Part shown: one piece after another, positions 1 through 4,699 of the stretch
Layout: every line of letters begins with the position of its first letter
Numbering within the stretch: the stretch's first letter is position 1
Source: Niastella sp966211305
GTDB lineage: Bacteria; Bacteroidota; Bacteroidia; Chitinophagales; Chitinophagaceae
Reading direction: 5' to 3'
Length of the DNA stretch: 5,149 nt
NCBI GenBank assembly: GCA_966211305.1
Contig: CBIHPC010000393.1
Span: forward strand, 1 to 5,149
Program-made: the position numbers and the translations under genes
The notes under the pieces: generated by a model
Databases searched by the model: none
What the model was told of the DNA's origin: nothing
What the model saw: the letters and a program-made list of their open reading frames with translations, nothing else

Positions 1-682
1 CTTCTTCGGTAAAACCATCTTTGGTATGATCGAAAACCGCGTTGGCGGCTTTTATACAACGGCCTACTGCCAACGGCGCTTTTGTATTAACCAGTTCAAG
101 AATAGTGCGTGCTTTTGCAATCAACTCTTCCTGCGGCACTACGTAATTTACCAGTCCGTACTGCAGGGCGGTAGCGGCATCGAGCAGGTTGCCGGTGATC
201 AATAGTTCAATGGCCCGGCCCTTGCCTATCAGTTGCGTTAACCGTTGCGTGCCGCCATAACCGGGTATTAACCCCAGGTTTACTTCGGGCTGACCGAATT
301 TTGCATTCTCCGAAGCTATTCTGAAATGGCAGGCCATGGCCAACTCGCAGCCACCCCCCAGCGCAAAACCGTTCACCGCTGCAATTACGGGTTTGGGTGA
401 ATCTTCTATTTTTTTGAAAATATACTGGCCTTTGTGGGCGAGGTCCATGCCTTCGCTATGTTTCAGTCCCTGGAATTCGCTGATATCGGCGCCTGCAACA
501 AATGCTTTGGGGCCGGCACCGGTGATGATCGCAGACCTGATCGCATTATTACTGTACAACTCATCAACCGCAGTGTTCAGTTCATCGAGTACGGTTTTGT
601 TCAGTGCATTTAATTTATCGGGCCGGTTAATGGTAATGAGCAGGATCGCATTGTCAACCGAAGTAGTTATGGCAGAATACAT
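1..682 (-). CDS. Enoyl-CoA hydratase/isomerase (crotonase family), 3' end beyond window
   Basis: Crotonase-fold enzyme, expected to hydrate trans-2-enoyl-CoA to 3-hydroxyacyl-CoA in the cytoplasm (beta-oxidation or branched-chain amino-acid breakdown). I translated 227 residues from the ATG whose complement is at 680-682, beginning MYSAITTSVDNAILL. Family marks in order: NRPDKLNAL (about residues 19-27); the first oxyanion-hole segment AFVAGADI (60-67); GFALGGGCELA (105-115), carrying the first catalytic Glu (E113); and FGQPEVNLGLIPGYGGTQRL (129-148), carrying the second (E133). With both glutamates present, a true hydratase is more likely than an isomerase-only or non-catalytic relative. Family members have about 260 residues, so roughly 30 C-terminal residues lie outside the window. 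There is no Shine-Dalgarno sequence; A-rich sequence precedes the ATG. The gene diverges from the B12-binding subunit gene at 1040. The exact substrate cannot be read from sequence. Confidence 0.95.
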   Translation of the reverse strand, partial: MYSAITTSVDNAILLITINRPDKLNALNKTVLDELNTAVDELYSNNAIRSAIITGAGPKAFVAGADISEFQGLKHSEGMDLAHKGQYIFKKIEDSPKPVIAAVNGFALGGGCELAMACHFRIASENAKFGQPEVNLGLIPGYGGTQRLTQLIGKGRAIELLITGNLLDAATALQYGLVNYVVPQEELIAKARTILELVNTKAPLAVGRCIKAANAVFDHTKDGFTEE

Positions 683-719
683 GTATTATTTTTTTGGTTA
701 CAGGATGTTGATCGTATTG

Positions 720-727
720 TAAATCTA
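720..727 (-). promoter_or_regulatory. Possible -7 box for the enoyl-CoA hydratase gene
   Basis: Read on the minus strand this is TAGATTTA, one mismatch from the Bacteroidota -7 consensus TAnnTTTG, 37 bases before the ATG. I see no convincing TTTG box at the usual upstream distance, so this is only a candidate. Confidence 0.3.
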
Positions 728-745
728 AAGGAAATAGGTGATTTT

Positions 746-777
746 GAAGGCAACCGGCCTTCGCTAAAGCTTTGGCG
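746..777. repeat. Two adjacent inverted repeats in the hydratase leader
   Basis: GAAGGC (746-751) pairs with GCCTTC (757-762) across a 5-base loop. Directly after it, CGCTAAAG (762-769) and CTTTGGCG (770-777) form a near-perfect palindrome with one G-T pair. They lie between the terminator at 785-813 and the hydratase start, so they would be in the leader of any longer hydratase transcript. The CGCTAAAGCTTTGGCG core resembles dispersed intergenic palindromes I recall from other bacterial genomes, but a repeat family cannot be confirmed from one copy. Confidence 0.4.
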
Positions 778-784
778 GGGGAAG

Positions 785-813
785 AAAAAATGCAGCCTTT
801 GGAAAAAGGCTGC
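785..813 (-). terminator. Rho-independent terminator, minus strand
   Basis: On the minus strand GCAGCCTTT, a four-base TTCC loop and AAAGGCTGC form a perfect 9-bp stem (792-800 with 805-813). After one A comes a run of six T (785-790). On the plus strand no T-run follows the hairpin, so it works in the leftward direction only. It lies about 100 bases upstream of the hydratase start on the same strand, and no leftward gene precedes it: the gene to its right, at 1040, runs rightward. It therefore ends an unseen short RNA, acts as an attenuator in a long hydratase leader, or blocks antisense transcription from the right. Confidence 0.7.
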
Positions 814-1011
814 CACATCTGATAAGAGAACCTGTCCTGATAATATGTTAAGGGTGTTGAATCGTTTTCGTTGAGTTGGCAGATCAAAAATGCAAACATT
901 TCTGGCCGGGCAAAAGCATCTCCGGTTGTAATGTGTAAAAGGGGCACTGAAATGTATTTATGGTATAATGAAGCGTTTTGACCGCGGGCAGCAATGTTAG
1001 CTAAAGAAGCG

Positions 1012-1019
1012 TATTTTTG
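1012..1019 (+). promoter_or_regulatory. -7 promoter box for the B12-binding subunit gene
   Basis: TATTTTTG matches the Bacteroidota -7 consensus TAnnTTTG at all fixed positions. It ends 20 bases before the ATG at 1040, giving a predicted leader of roughly 15 bases. A clear TTTG at the usual -33 distance is missing; the nearest TTTTG (976-980) is 31 bases upstream of the box, which is too far. Confidence 0.5.
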
Positions 1020-1039
1020 AACACTTAAAAGTTGCTTGC

Positions 1040-1459
1040 ATGAATCAGAAAGTAAACAGACCGTTGCGGGTTCTGGTAGCTAAAGTTGGACTCGATGGGC
1101 ACGACCGGGGCGCCAAGGTAATAGCCACTGCATTGCGCGATGCCGGAATGGAGGTGATCTATACCGGCCTGCGGCAAACGCCCGAAATGGTAGTGAATGC
1201 CGCATTACAGGAAGATGTGGACGCAATTGGTATTAGTATTTTATCGGGCGCACACATGACCGTTTTCCCTAAAGTGGTGGCATTGATGAAGGAAAAGGGT
1301 ATGGACGATGTGTTGCTTACCGGCGGCGGAATTATTCCTGAAGAAGATATGCAGCAATTGAATGCCATGGGTGTTGGAAAGTTATTTGCACCGGGAACGC
1401 CTACTACCGAAATAGCTGGTTATATAGCTGAGTGGGTGGGGAAGAATAGAAATTTCTAG
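1040..1459 (+). CDS. Stand-alone cobalamin-binding subunit, methylmalonyl-CoA mutase C-terminal type
   Basis: A 139-residue protein consisting of one B12-binding Rossmann-like domain, as found at the C-terminus of methylmalonyl-CoA mutase and as the small subunit of two-chain acyl-CoA mutases. The base-off/His-on signature is complete: DGHDRG at 19-24 (D-x-H-x-x-G, with H21 the expected cobalt ligand), SIL at 66-68 exactly 41 residues after G24, and GG at 95-96, 26 residues after L68. KVGLDGHDRGAKVIA is typical of the family. No catalytic TIM-barrel domain is attached, so it must pair with a large subunit encoded elsewhere; whether that is a methylmalonyl-CoA or isobutyryl-CoA type mutase is not decidable here. 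No Shine-Dalgarno is visible before the ATG. The divergent hydratase gene supports a role in acyl-CoA breakdown. The coding sequence is G+C richer than the next gene (34 of 60 bases at 1141-1200). Confidence 0.93.
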   Translation: MNQKVNRPLRVLVAKVGLDGHDRGAKVIATALRDAGMEVIYTGLRQTPEMVVNAALQEDVDAIGISILSGAHMTVFPKVVALMKEKGMDDVLLTGGGIIPEEDMQQLNAMGVGKLFAPGTPTTEIAGYIAEWVGKNRNF

Positions 1460-1479
1460 CTCCTGGAGCTTCTTCGCTA

Positions 1480-1501
1480 CACGCTGCACGCTGCACGCAA
1501 A
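1480..1501 (+). repeat. Left arm of 22-bp inverted repeat (CACGCTG heptamers)
   Basis: Two full CACGCTG heptamers (1480-1486, 1487-1493) and a partial third (CACGC) followed by AAA. All 22 bases are the exact reverse complement of 1933-1954, on the other side of the S23/IVP gene. The period of seven and the position outside any gene argue against coding. Confidence 0.85.
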
Positions 1502-1545
1502 TACAGCTTCATAATTGACCATAATCATTAAACCATTCGCTGCTA

Positions 1546-1902
1546 ATGAAAAATTTTAAAGAGTTGAGAATTTGGAAAAAAGGTATTGATATTGCCATTA
1601 AAACTTATCGTGTTACAGAGACTTTTCCCAAAGAAGTTAAATATTCCATTGTGCAGCAAATGAACAGAGCGGGAGTATCAATTCCTTCAAATATAGCTGA
1701 AGGTAGTAGTCGCAAGAGTGAAAAAGATTACTCCCGATTTATTGAAATAGCCCTGGGTTCCACATATGAATTGGAAACCCAGGTTATTATAGCAGAACAA
1801 TTAAATAAAGGCGACAAACAATTATTAAAAGAATTAAAGGAAGCATTAATTGATGAACAAAAAATGCTTACTGGTTTTCAACAAGCTCTAATTCACAATT
1901 AA
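1546..1902 (+). CDS. Four-helix-bundle protein, S23 / 23S rRNA intervening-sequence (IVP) family
   Basis: A 118-residue protein of the family first seen as ORFs in 23S rRNA intervening sequences (Pfam 23S_rRNA_IVP, TIGR02436, as I recall them); its biochemical role is unknown. Conserved features in order: FKELRIWKKG (4-13); the Y-x-x-T-x-x-FP segment (21-28); the core QMNRAGVSIPSNIAEGSSR (38-56); F65 and the segment IALGSTYELET (68-78). The length is normal and the gene is intact. The fold is a four-helix bundle that assembles into oligomers in solved relatives; Avd of diversity-generating retroelements is a distant homologue. No Shine-Dalgarno or clear -7 box precedes the ATG. The gene is strikingly A+T-rich (14 G+C in 60 bases at 1801-1860) and sits inside a 22-bp inverted repeat, which suggests it arrived as a unit. 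It ends 66 bases before the convergent gltX stop. Confidence 0.92.
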   Translation: MKNFKELRIWKKGIDIAIKTYRVTETFPKEVKYSIVQQMNRAGVSIPSNIAEGSSRKSEKDYSRFIEIALGSTYELETQVIIAEQLNKGDKQLLKELKEALIDEQKMLTGFQQALIHN

Positions 1903-1932
1903 ATATGCTTTGGGTTATCCCTGGATGTATTT

Positions 1933-1965
1933 TTTGCGTGCAGCGTGCAGCGTGAGGCGTGCAGC
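1933..1965 (-). repeat. Right arm of inverted repeat, with extra degenerate heptamers
   Basis: The plus strand reads TTT, GCGTG, then CAGCGTG (1941-1947), CAGCGTG (1948-1954), a degenerate AGGCGTG (1955-1961) and CAGC. Bases 1933-1954 are the exact reverse complement of the left arm at 1480-1501. The arm is one degenerate unit longer than the left and stops four bases before the gltX stop codon. On the gltX transcript it would form the beginning of the 3' untranslated region. Confidence 0.85.
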
Positions 1966-1968
1966 TTT

Positions 1969-3507
1969 TTACAATTGTTCCAGCACCTTTTTTATCCTAC
2001 CAACAGTCTCTTCCTTCCCAATGATAGAAGCAATCTCAAAAACCCCCGGACCAAACTTTCCCCCTACCAGCATGATGCGCAACGGCAATAACACTTCACC
2101 GGGTTTTATTTGTCTGGCTGCTGCCAGTTCCTTAAATCCACTTTCAAGATCAGCGGCAGCATTCCAGTTCGTTTGATCTTGAAAATAACCAATCACATCA
2201 CCAAAGAACGCCTGTTTGGCATCGTTCCATTTTGGTTTTATGGCTTCGAGGTCCCACTGTTGTGGGGTTTCGAAAAAGAATTTTCCCTGCTCCACAAAAT
2301 CAGTGAGTAAGGTGCAGCGCTCTTTTACGAGATTGATCACTTTTTCAAGTTTATCATCCGCTGCCGCCAGGCCATGCTGATCGAAGATCTGTTTTACATC
2401 AGGCTTCAGTCTTGCTACATCCGATCGCTTTATCCATTCGTGGTTGAACCATTTGGCTTTCTCGAAATCGAACTTGGCGCCGCCTTTATGCACACGGTCC
2501 ATCGAGAACTTTTCTTTCAGCTCATCTATCGTAAACAGTTCCTGGTCGGTGCCGTCGTTCCAGCCCAGCATGGCCAGTAAATTCACAAATGCTTCGGGCA
2601 TAAAACCTAATTCCCTGAAGCCTTTTATCAGTTCTTCTTTCGTGTCGCCTTTGGCCGGTACCGTCCAGTTCATGGCAAATACCGGGAAACCGAGGCGATC
2701 GCCATCGCGTTTGCTGAGTTTGCCATTGCCATCGGGTTTTAAGATCAACGGCAAATGCGCCCATTGCGGCATCTGTTCTTCCCAGCCTAAATATTTCCAT
2801 AATAATATATGCACAGGCGAGCTGGGTAACCATTCTTCACCGCGGAAGGCATGGGTTATTTTCATGAGGTAATCATCTACCACCACGGCGAGGTGATAGG
2901 TAGGCATACCGTCGGCTTTCAGAAGTACTTTATCATCAACCAAACCGGTATTGAAACTCACTTCACCACGGATCATATCGGTAAAGGTCACTGTTTCGTT
3001 TTCGGGCATGCGAATACGGATAACGTGTGGTACGCCATCGTTCAGCATGCGTTGGGTTTCTTCAAACGTAAGCGAGCAGGAGTTGCGCATTTCCTGCCGT
3101 ACTTTGTGATCGTATTGTGGTGATGGATTTTCGGCTGTCTTGAACCGTTCACGCATCGACTCCAGTTCTTCGGGGCGGTCGAATGCGTAATAGGCTTTTC
3201 CTTCCTGAACTAAAAATTCAGCATATTGCCTGTACAGTTCTTTCCGTTCGCTTTGGCGATAGGGGGCATGAGGGCCGCCTTTGAGCGGACTTTCATCAGG
3301 ATCGAGCCCGCACCATTTCAAACATTCATAAATATATTCTTCAGCGCCCGGTACATAACGGCTTTGGTCGGTATCTTCAATACGCAACACGAAGTCGCCG
3401 CCATGCTGGCGGGCAAATAAATAATTGTATAGAACCGTTCTTACACCGCCTAAATGAAGGCCGCCTGTTGGACTGGGTGCAAATCGTACCCTTACTTTTT
3501 TTGCCAT
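1969..3507 (-). CDS. gltX: Glutamate--tRNA ligase
   Basis: Class I aminoacyl-tRNA synthetase that charges tRNA-Glu with glutamate in the cytoplasm. The 512-residue protein starts MAKKVRVRFAPSPTGGLHLGG: the HIGH signature appears as HLGG (18-21) after APSPTG (10-15). Then come RIEDTDQSR (42-50), MPTYHLAVVVDD (201-212), FRGEEWLPS (221-229) and the KMSKS-equivalent KLSKRDG (263-269). The C-terminal helical anticodon-binding half is complete and ends VLEQL. The length and the GFPVFAMNW segment just after the KLSKR loop (273-281) fit Bacteroidota GltX as I recall it. The frame is open for another 22 codons upstream to 3573, but that part is octamer-repeat sequence and a perfect -7 box sits 6 bases before the chosen ATG, so 3507 is the start. 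The gene converges on the S23/IVP cassette. A discriminating versus Gln-accepting enzyme cannot be told apart by eye. Confidence 0.97.
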   Translation of the reverse strand: MAKKVRVRFAPSPTGGLHLGGVRTVLYNYLFARQHGGDFVLRIEDTDQSRYVPGAEEYIYECLKWCGLDPDESPLKGGPHAPYRQSERKELYRQYAEFLVQEGKAYYAFDRPEELESMRERFKTAENPSPQYDHKVRQEMRNSCSLTFEETQRMLNDGVPHVIRIRMPENETVTFTDMIRGEVSFNTGLVDDKVLLKADGMPTYHLAVVVDDYLMKITHAFRGEEWLPSSPVHILLWKYLGWEEQMPQWAHLPLILKPDGNGKLSKRDGDRLGFPVFAMNWTVPAKGDTKEELIKGFRELGFMPEAFVNLLAMLGWNDGTDQELFTIDELKEKFSMDRVHKGGAKFDFEKAKWFNHEWIKRSDVARLKPDVKQIFDQHGLAAADDKLEKVINLVKERCTLLTDFVEQGKFFFETPQQWDLEAIKPKWNDAKQAFFGDVIGYFQDQTNWNAAADLESGFKELAAARQIKPGEVLLPLRIMLVGGKFGPGVFEIASIIGKEETVGRIKKVLEQL

Positions 3508-3513
3508 AGGGGG

Positions 3514-3521
3514 CAAATATA
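3514..3521 (-). promoter_or_regulatory. -7 promoter box of gltX; probably leaderless transcript
   Basis: TATATTTG on the minus strand is a perfect TAnnTTTG match, with only six bases (CCCCCT) between it and the ATG. If transcription starts the usual few bases downstream, the mRNA has almost no leader. The box also rules out the longer upstream reading frame as the real start. No clear TTTG box is seen further upstream, where the octamer repeats lie. Confidence 0.6.
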
Positions 3522-3530
3522 AGTTAATGA

Positions 3531-3554
3531 GTTGACAGGTTGACGGGTTGACAA
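3531..3554. repeat. Octamer repeat block, three GTTGAC units
   Basis: Three tandem 8-bp units, GTTGACAG, GTTGACGG and GTTGACAA, immediately upstream of the gltX -7 box. Similar degenerate GTTGACnn or GTTAACnn arrays are familiar from intergenic regions of Bacteroidota (from memory). They produce spurious peptides such as the LVNPSTCQLIN read through here on the minus strand. Confidence 0.75.
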
Positions 3555-3567
3555 GTCCTCTTCTGTG

Positions 3568-3577
3568 CAGCATGCTG
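3568..3577. repeat. 10-bp perfect palindrome between octamer blocks
   Basis: CAGCATGCTG is its own reverse complement and lies in the spacer between the two octamer blocks, about 60 bases upstream of gltX. It could be a protein-binding site, but a palindrome this short can occur by chance. Confidence 0.25.
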
Positions 3578-3584
3578 ACAAATA

Positions 3585-3624
3585 GTTGAAACGTTGAATG
3601 GTGATAGGGTTGATAGAGGGTTGC
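3585..3624. repeat. Second, degenerate octamer block
   Basis: GTTGAAAC, GTTGAATG, GTGATAGG and GTTGATAG follow each other in exact 8-bp register (3585-3616), and a looser AGGGTTGC completes the block. It shares the GTTGA start with the block at 3531-3554 but is out of register with it, with 30 non-repetitive bases between. Confidence 0.55.
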
Positions 3625-3698
3625 TATGCCACAGTTTAAATAATAGTTTGCGGTTCATTGTATTAGACCTGATACCTTTAACTGTATTTCATTATCAC

Positions 3699-3708
3699 AT
3701 TAGCTAAT
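3699..3708. promoter_or_regulatory. Palindrome ATTAGCTAAT upstream of the ARPP-1 gene
   Basis: A perfect 10-bp palindrome ending 11 bases before the candidate -7 box at 3720. The position would suit an operator overlapping a promoter, but no second copy is present in the window to support that. Confidence 0.25.
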
Positions 3709-3719
3709 TGAGCCTTTTG

Positions 3720-3727
3720 TAACTTTA
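3720..3727 (+). promoter_or_regulatory. -7 promoter box of the ARPP-1 gene
   Basis: TAACTTTA matches TAnnTTTG except at the last base and ends four bases before the ATG. As with gltX, this arrangement predicts a transcript with no or almost no leader. A TTTTG directly abuts the box (3715-3719) and is too close to serve as the -33 element. Confidence 0.4.
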
Positions 3728-3731
3728 CCAA

Positions 3732-4667
3732 ATGATAAAAAGGATATTTTTTCTGGTTTGCCTGTTTCTATATAAACCAGGTTTCACCCAGTTAACCTAT
3801 AATAACCTGTACGTGGATTATGACAGTGCCTGGACGTACAAAAACTTAAAAATTGTTCCCATTCGCCCGAAAGGCTATGGCGGAAATGCGCGGGTAGTAC
3901 CCGGTATAGAATCGTTGAGCCAGGGCATGGCGAACGGCACGGTGGTGGTTACGGAACGCGGCACCGCTGCAACGGAAAATGTGCATTGGCTACGGATAAA
4001 CAATAATGGAAATAAAGCCGTATTTATTGGTTCCGGTGAAATCATTTTAGGCGGCCGGCAAGACAGGATGGTGGCAAAGGATACCATTTTACCTCCATCG
4101 CCCAAAGACCAGTATATTCCGGTGATGTGTGTTGAAGAAGGCCGGTGGAGCGATAGGGAGAAAAAAATTCAGTACAACAATTATGCTGATCCCTCATTGC
4201 GAAAAGTGCTGGGTCAGTCAAATAACCAGGTGTTGGTTTGGAAAGAGATATTGAACCAGTTAAATAAAAGCGGCACCAATTCACGCACACTGGCATACCT
4301 GGCACGCCGCAGCGATAAAAAGTATACGCCCGAACAGGATGCCTACCTGCGTTATTTCAGTGAGAAATTTAAAAATGCCGATAGCACCGTTACGGGTTTT
4401 GTTTGCCTGAGTGGCGACAGGGTGATCGGTTGCGATATATATGCAGGTAATAATTTATTTTATGGCGAACTGCAGCCTTTGTTGCATGGCTATATTGAAG
4501 AAGCGATAAACACCGGTAGTGCGCCGGTAATAAAGGATGAAAAGGTAAAAGCGTATCTGAATCCCATTCTAACCAGTGAAGCTATGCAGGAAGCATACCT
4601 TAAAAAAAACGGTAAGATGTACAGGTACAAAGAGAAAGTGATACACATTACCGGATACGCACAGTAA
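3732..4667 (+). CDS. Exported ARPP-1 / DUF6569-like protein of unknown function
   Basis: A 311-residue protein. The start MIKRIFFLVCLFLYKPGFTQ is a signal peptide: basic start, hydrophobic core (about 5-14), probable cleavage before Q20. C10 does not sit in a proper lipobox, so a lipoprotein is unlikely and a periplasmic or secreted protein is expected. The mature part resembles the ARPP-1 (formerly DUF6569) family as I recall it. The supporting segments are GTVVVTERG (69-77), a strand pair LRINNNGNKAVFIGSGEIILGGRQDR (split: 87-97 and 98-112) with the G-E and GGRQ signature, and IPVMCVEEGRWS (129-140). C133, E135-E136 and R138-W139 match the family's C-V-E-x-G-R-W core. The enzymatic role is not established to my knowledge; the family has been linked by gene context to ADP-ribose-related systems. 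The next gene begins 32 bases downstream on the same strand. Family assignment rests on motif memory, not a search. Confidence 0.8.
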   Translation: MIKRIFFLVCLFLYKPGFTQLTYNNLYVDYDSAWTYKNLKIVPIRPKGYGGNARVVPGIESLSQGMANGTVVVTERGTAATENVHWLRINNNGNKAVFIGSGEIILGGRQDRMVAKDTILPPSPKDQYIPVMCVEEGRWSDREKKIQYNNYADPSLRKVLGQSNNQVLVWKEILNQLNKSGTNSRTLAYLARRSDKKYTPEQDAYLRYFSEKFKNADSTVTGFVCLSGDRVIGCDIYAGNNLFYGELQPLLHGYIEEAINTGSAPVIKDEKVKAYLNPILTSEAMQEAYLKKNGKMYRYKEKVIHITGYAQ

Positions 4668-4674
4668 TTTCAGT

Positions 4675-4682
4675 TATTTTTG
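4675..4682 (+). promoter_or_regulatory. -7 promoter box of the deacetylase gene
   Basis: TATTTTTG matches TAnnTTTG perfectly, lies just after the ARPP-1 stop codon and ends 17 bases before the ATG at 4700. The deacetylase could thus be transcribed independently of the upstream gene. AAGAGG at 4686-4691 is the only Shine-Dalgarno-like stretch found in front of a gene in this window. Confidence 0.45.
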
Positions 4683-4699
4683 TCGAAGAGGATGATCGC

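Larger units (their letters stand above)
683..1039. other. Divergent intergenic region between hydratase and B12-subunit genes
   Basis: This 357-base gap has no reading frame that I believe. It holds a possible hydratase promoter (720-727), two adjacent inverted repeats (746-777), a minus-strand intrinsic terminator (785-813), a repeated CTGATAA heptamer (819-825 and 837-843) and a -7 box for the plus-strand gene (1012-1019). I compared the part upstream of the terminator with SAM, cobalamin and tmRNA signatures from memory and recognised none. Confidence 0.7.
1480..1954 (+). mobile_element. Putative repeat-bounded S23/IVP cassette
   Basis: A segment of about 475 bp made of one S23/IVP-family gene and perfect 22-bp inverted terminal repeats, placed between two convergent genes. 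Its gene is far more A+T-rich than its neighbours. The same family was first known from intervening sequences inside bacterial 23S rRNA, which are likewise an ORF enclosed by complementary ends. There is no transposase or reverse transcriptase, and I found no clear target-site duplication outside the arms, so mobility, if any, would be non-autonomous. The mobile-element label is an inference. Confidence 0.45.

Noticed and set aside
336..722. Plus-strand open frame of 128 codons
   Set aside because: It is antisense to the hydratase gene, whose own frame shows complete crotonase motifs.
814..840. SAM riboswitch, suggested by CTCTTATCAGATGTGG on the minus strand
   Set aside because: The resemblance ends after the first few bases; the rest of the conserved core is replaced by the terminator hairpin.
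654..947. Minus-strand open frame of 97 codons in the intergenic region
   Set aside because: It starts at a GTG, runs through the terminator stem and its T-run, overlaps the start of the hydratase gene, and its sequence resembles no protein family I know.
1458..1470. Inverted repeat AGCTCC-T-GGAGCT at the stop codon of the B12-subunit gene, as a terminator
   Set aside because: Only a 5-bp stem is possible with a real loop, and no T-run follows.
1480..1965. CRISPR array or diversity-generating retroelement
   Set aside because: The repeats are 7-bp units without spacers, and although Avd of retroelements is an S23 homologue, no reverse transcriptase or template/variable repeat pair is present in the window.
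2444..2872. Plus-strand and other minus-frame open frames of up to 142 codons inside gltX
   Set aside because: All are shadows of gltX, which has the HLGG and KLSKR signatures and a continuous 512-residue frame.
3732..3761. Lipoprotein signal with C10 as the lipidated cysteine
   Set aside because: The residues before C10 are F-L-V, so the position -1 small residue of a lipobox is missing; an ordinary signal peptide cut near Q20 fits better.
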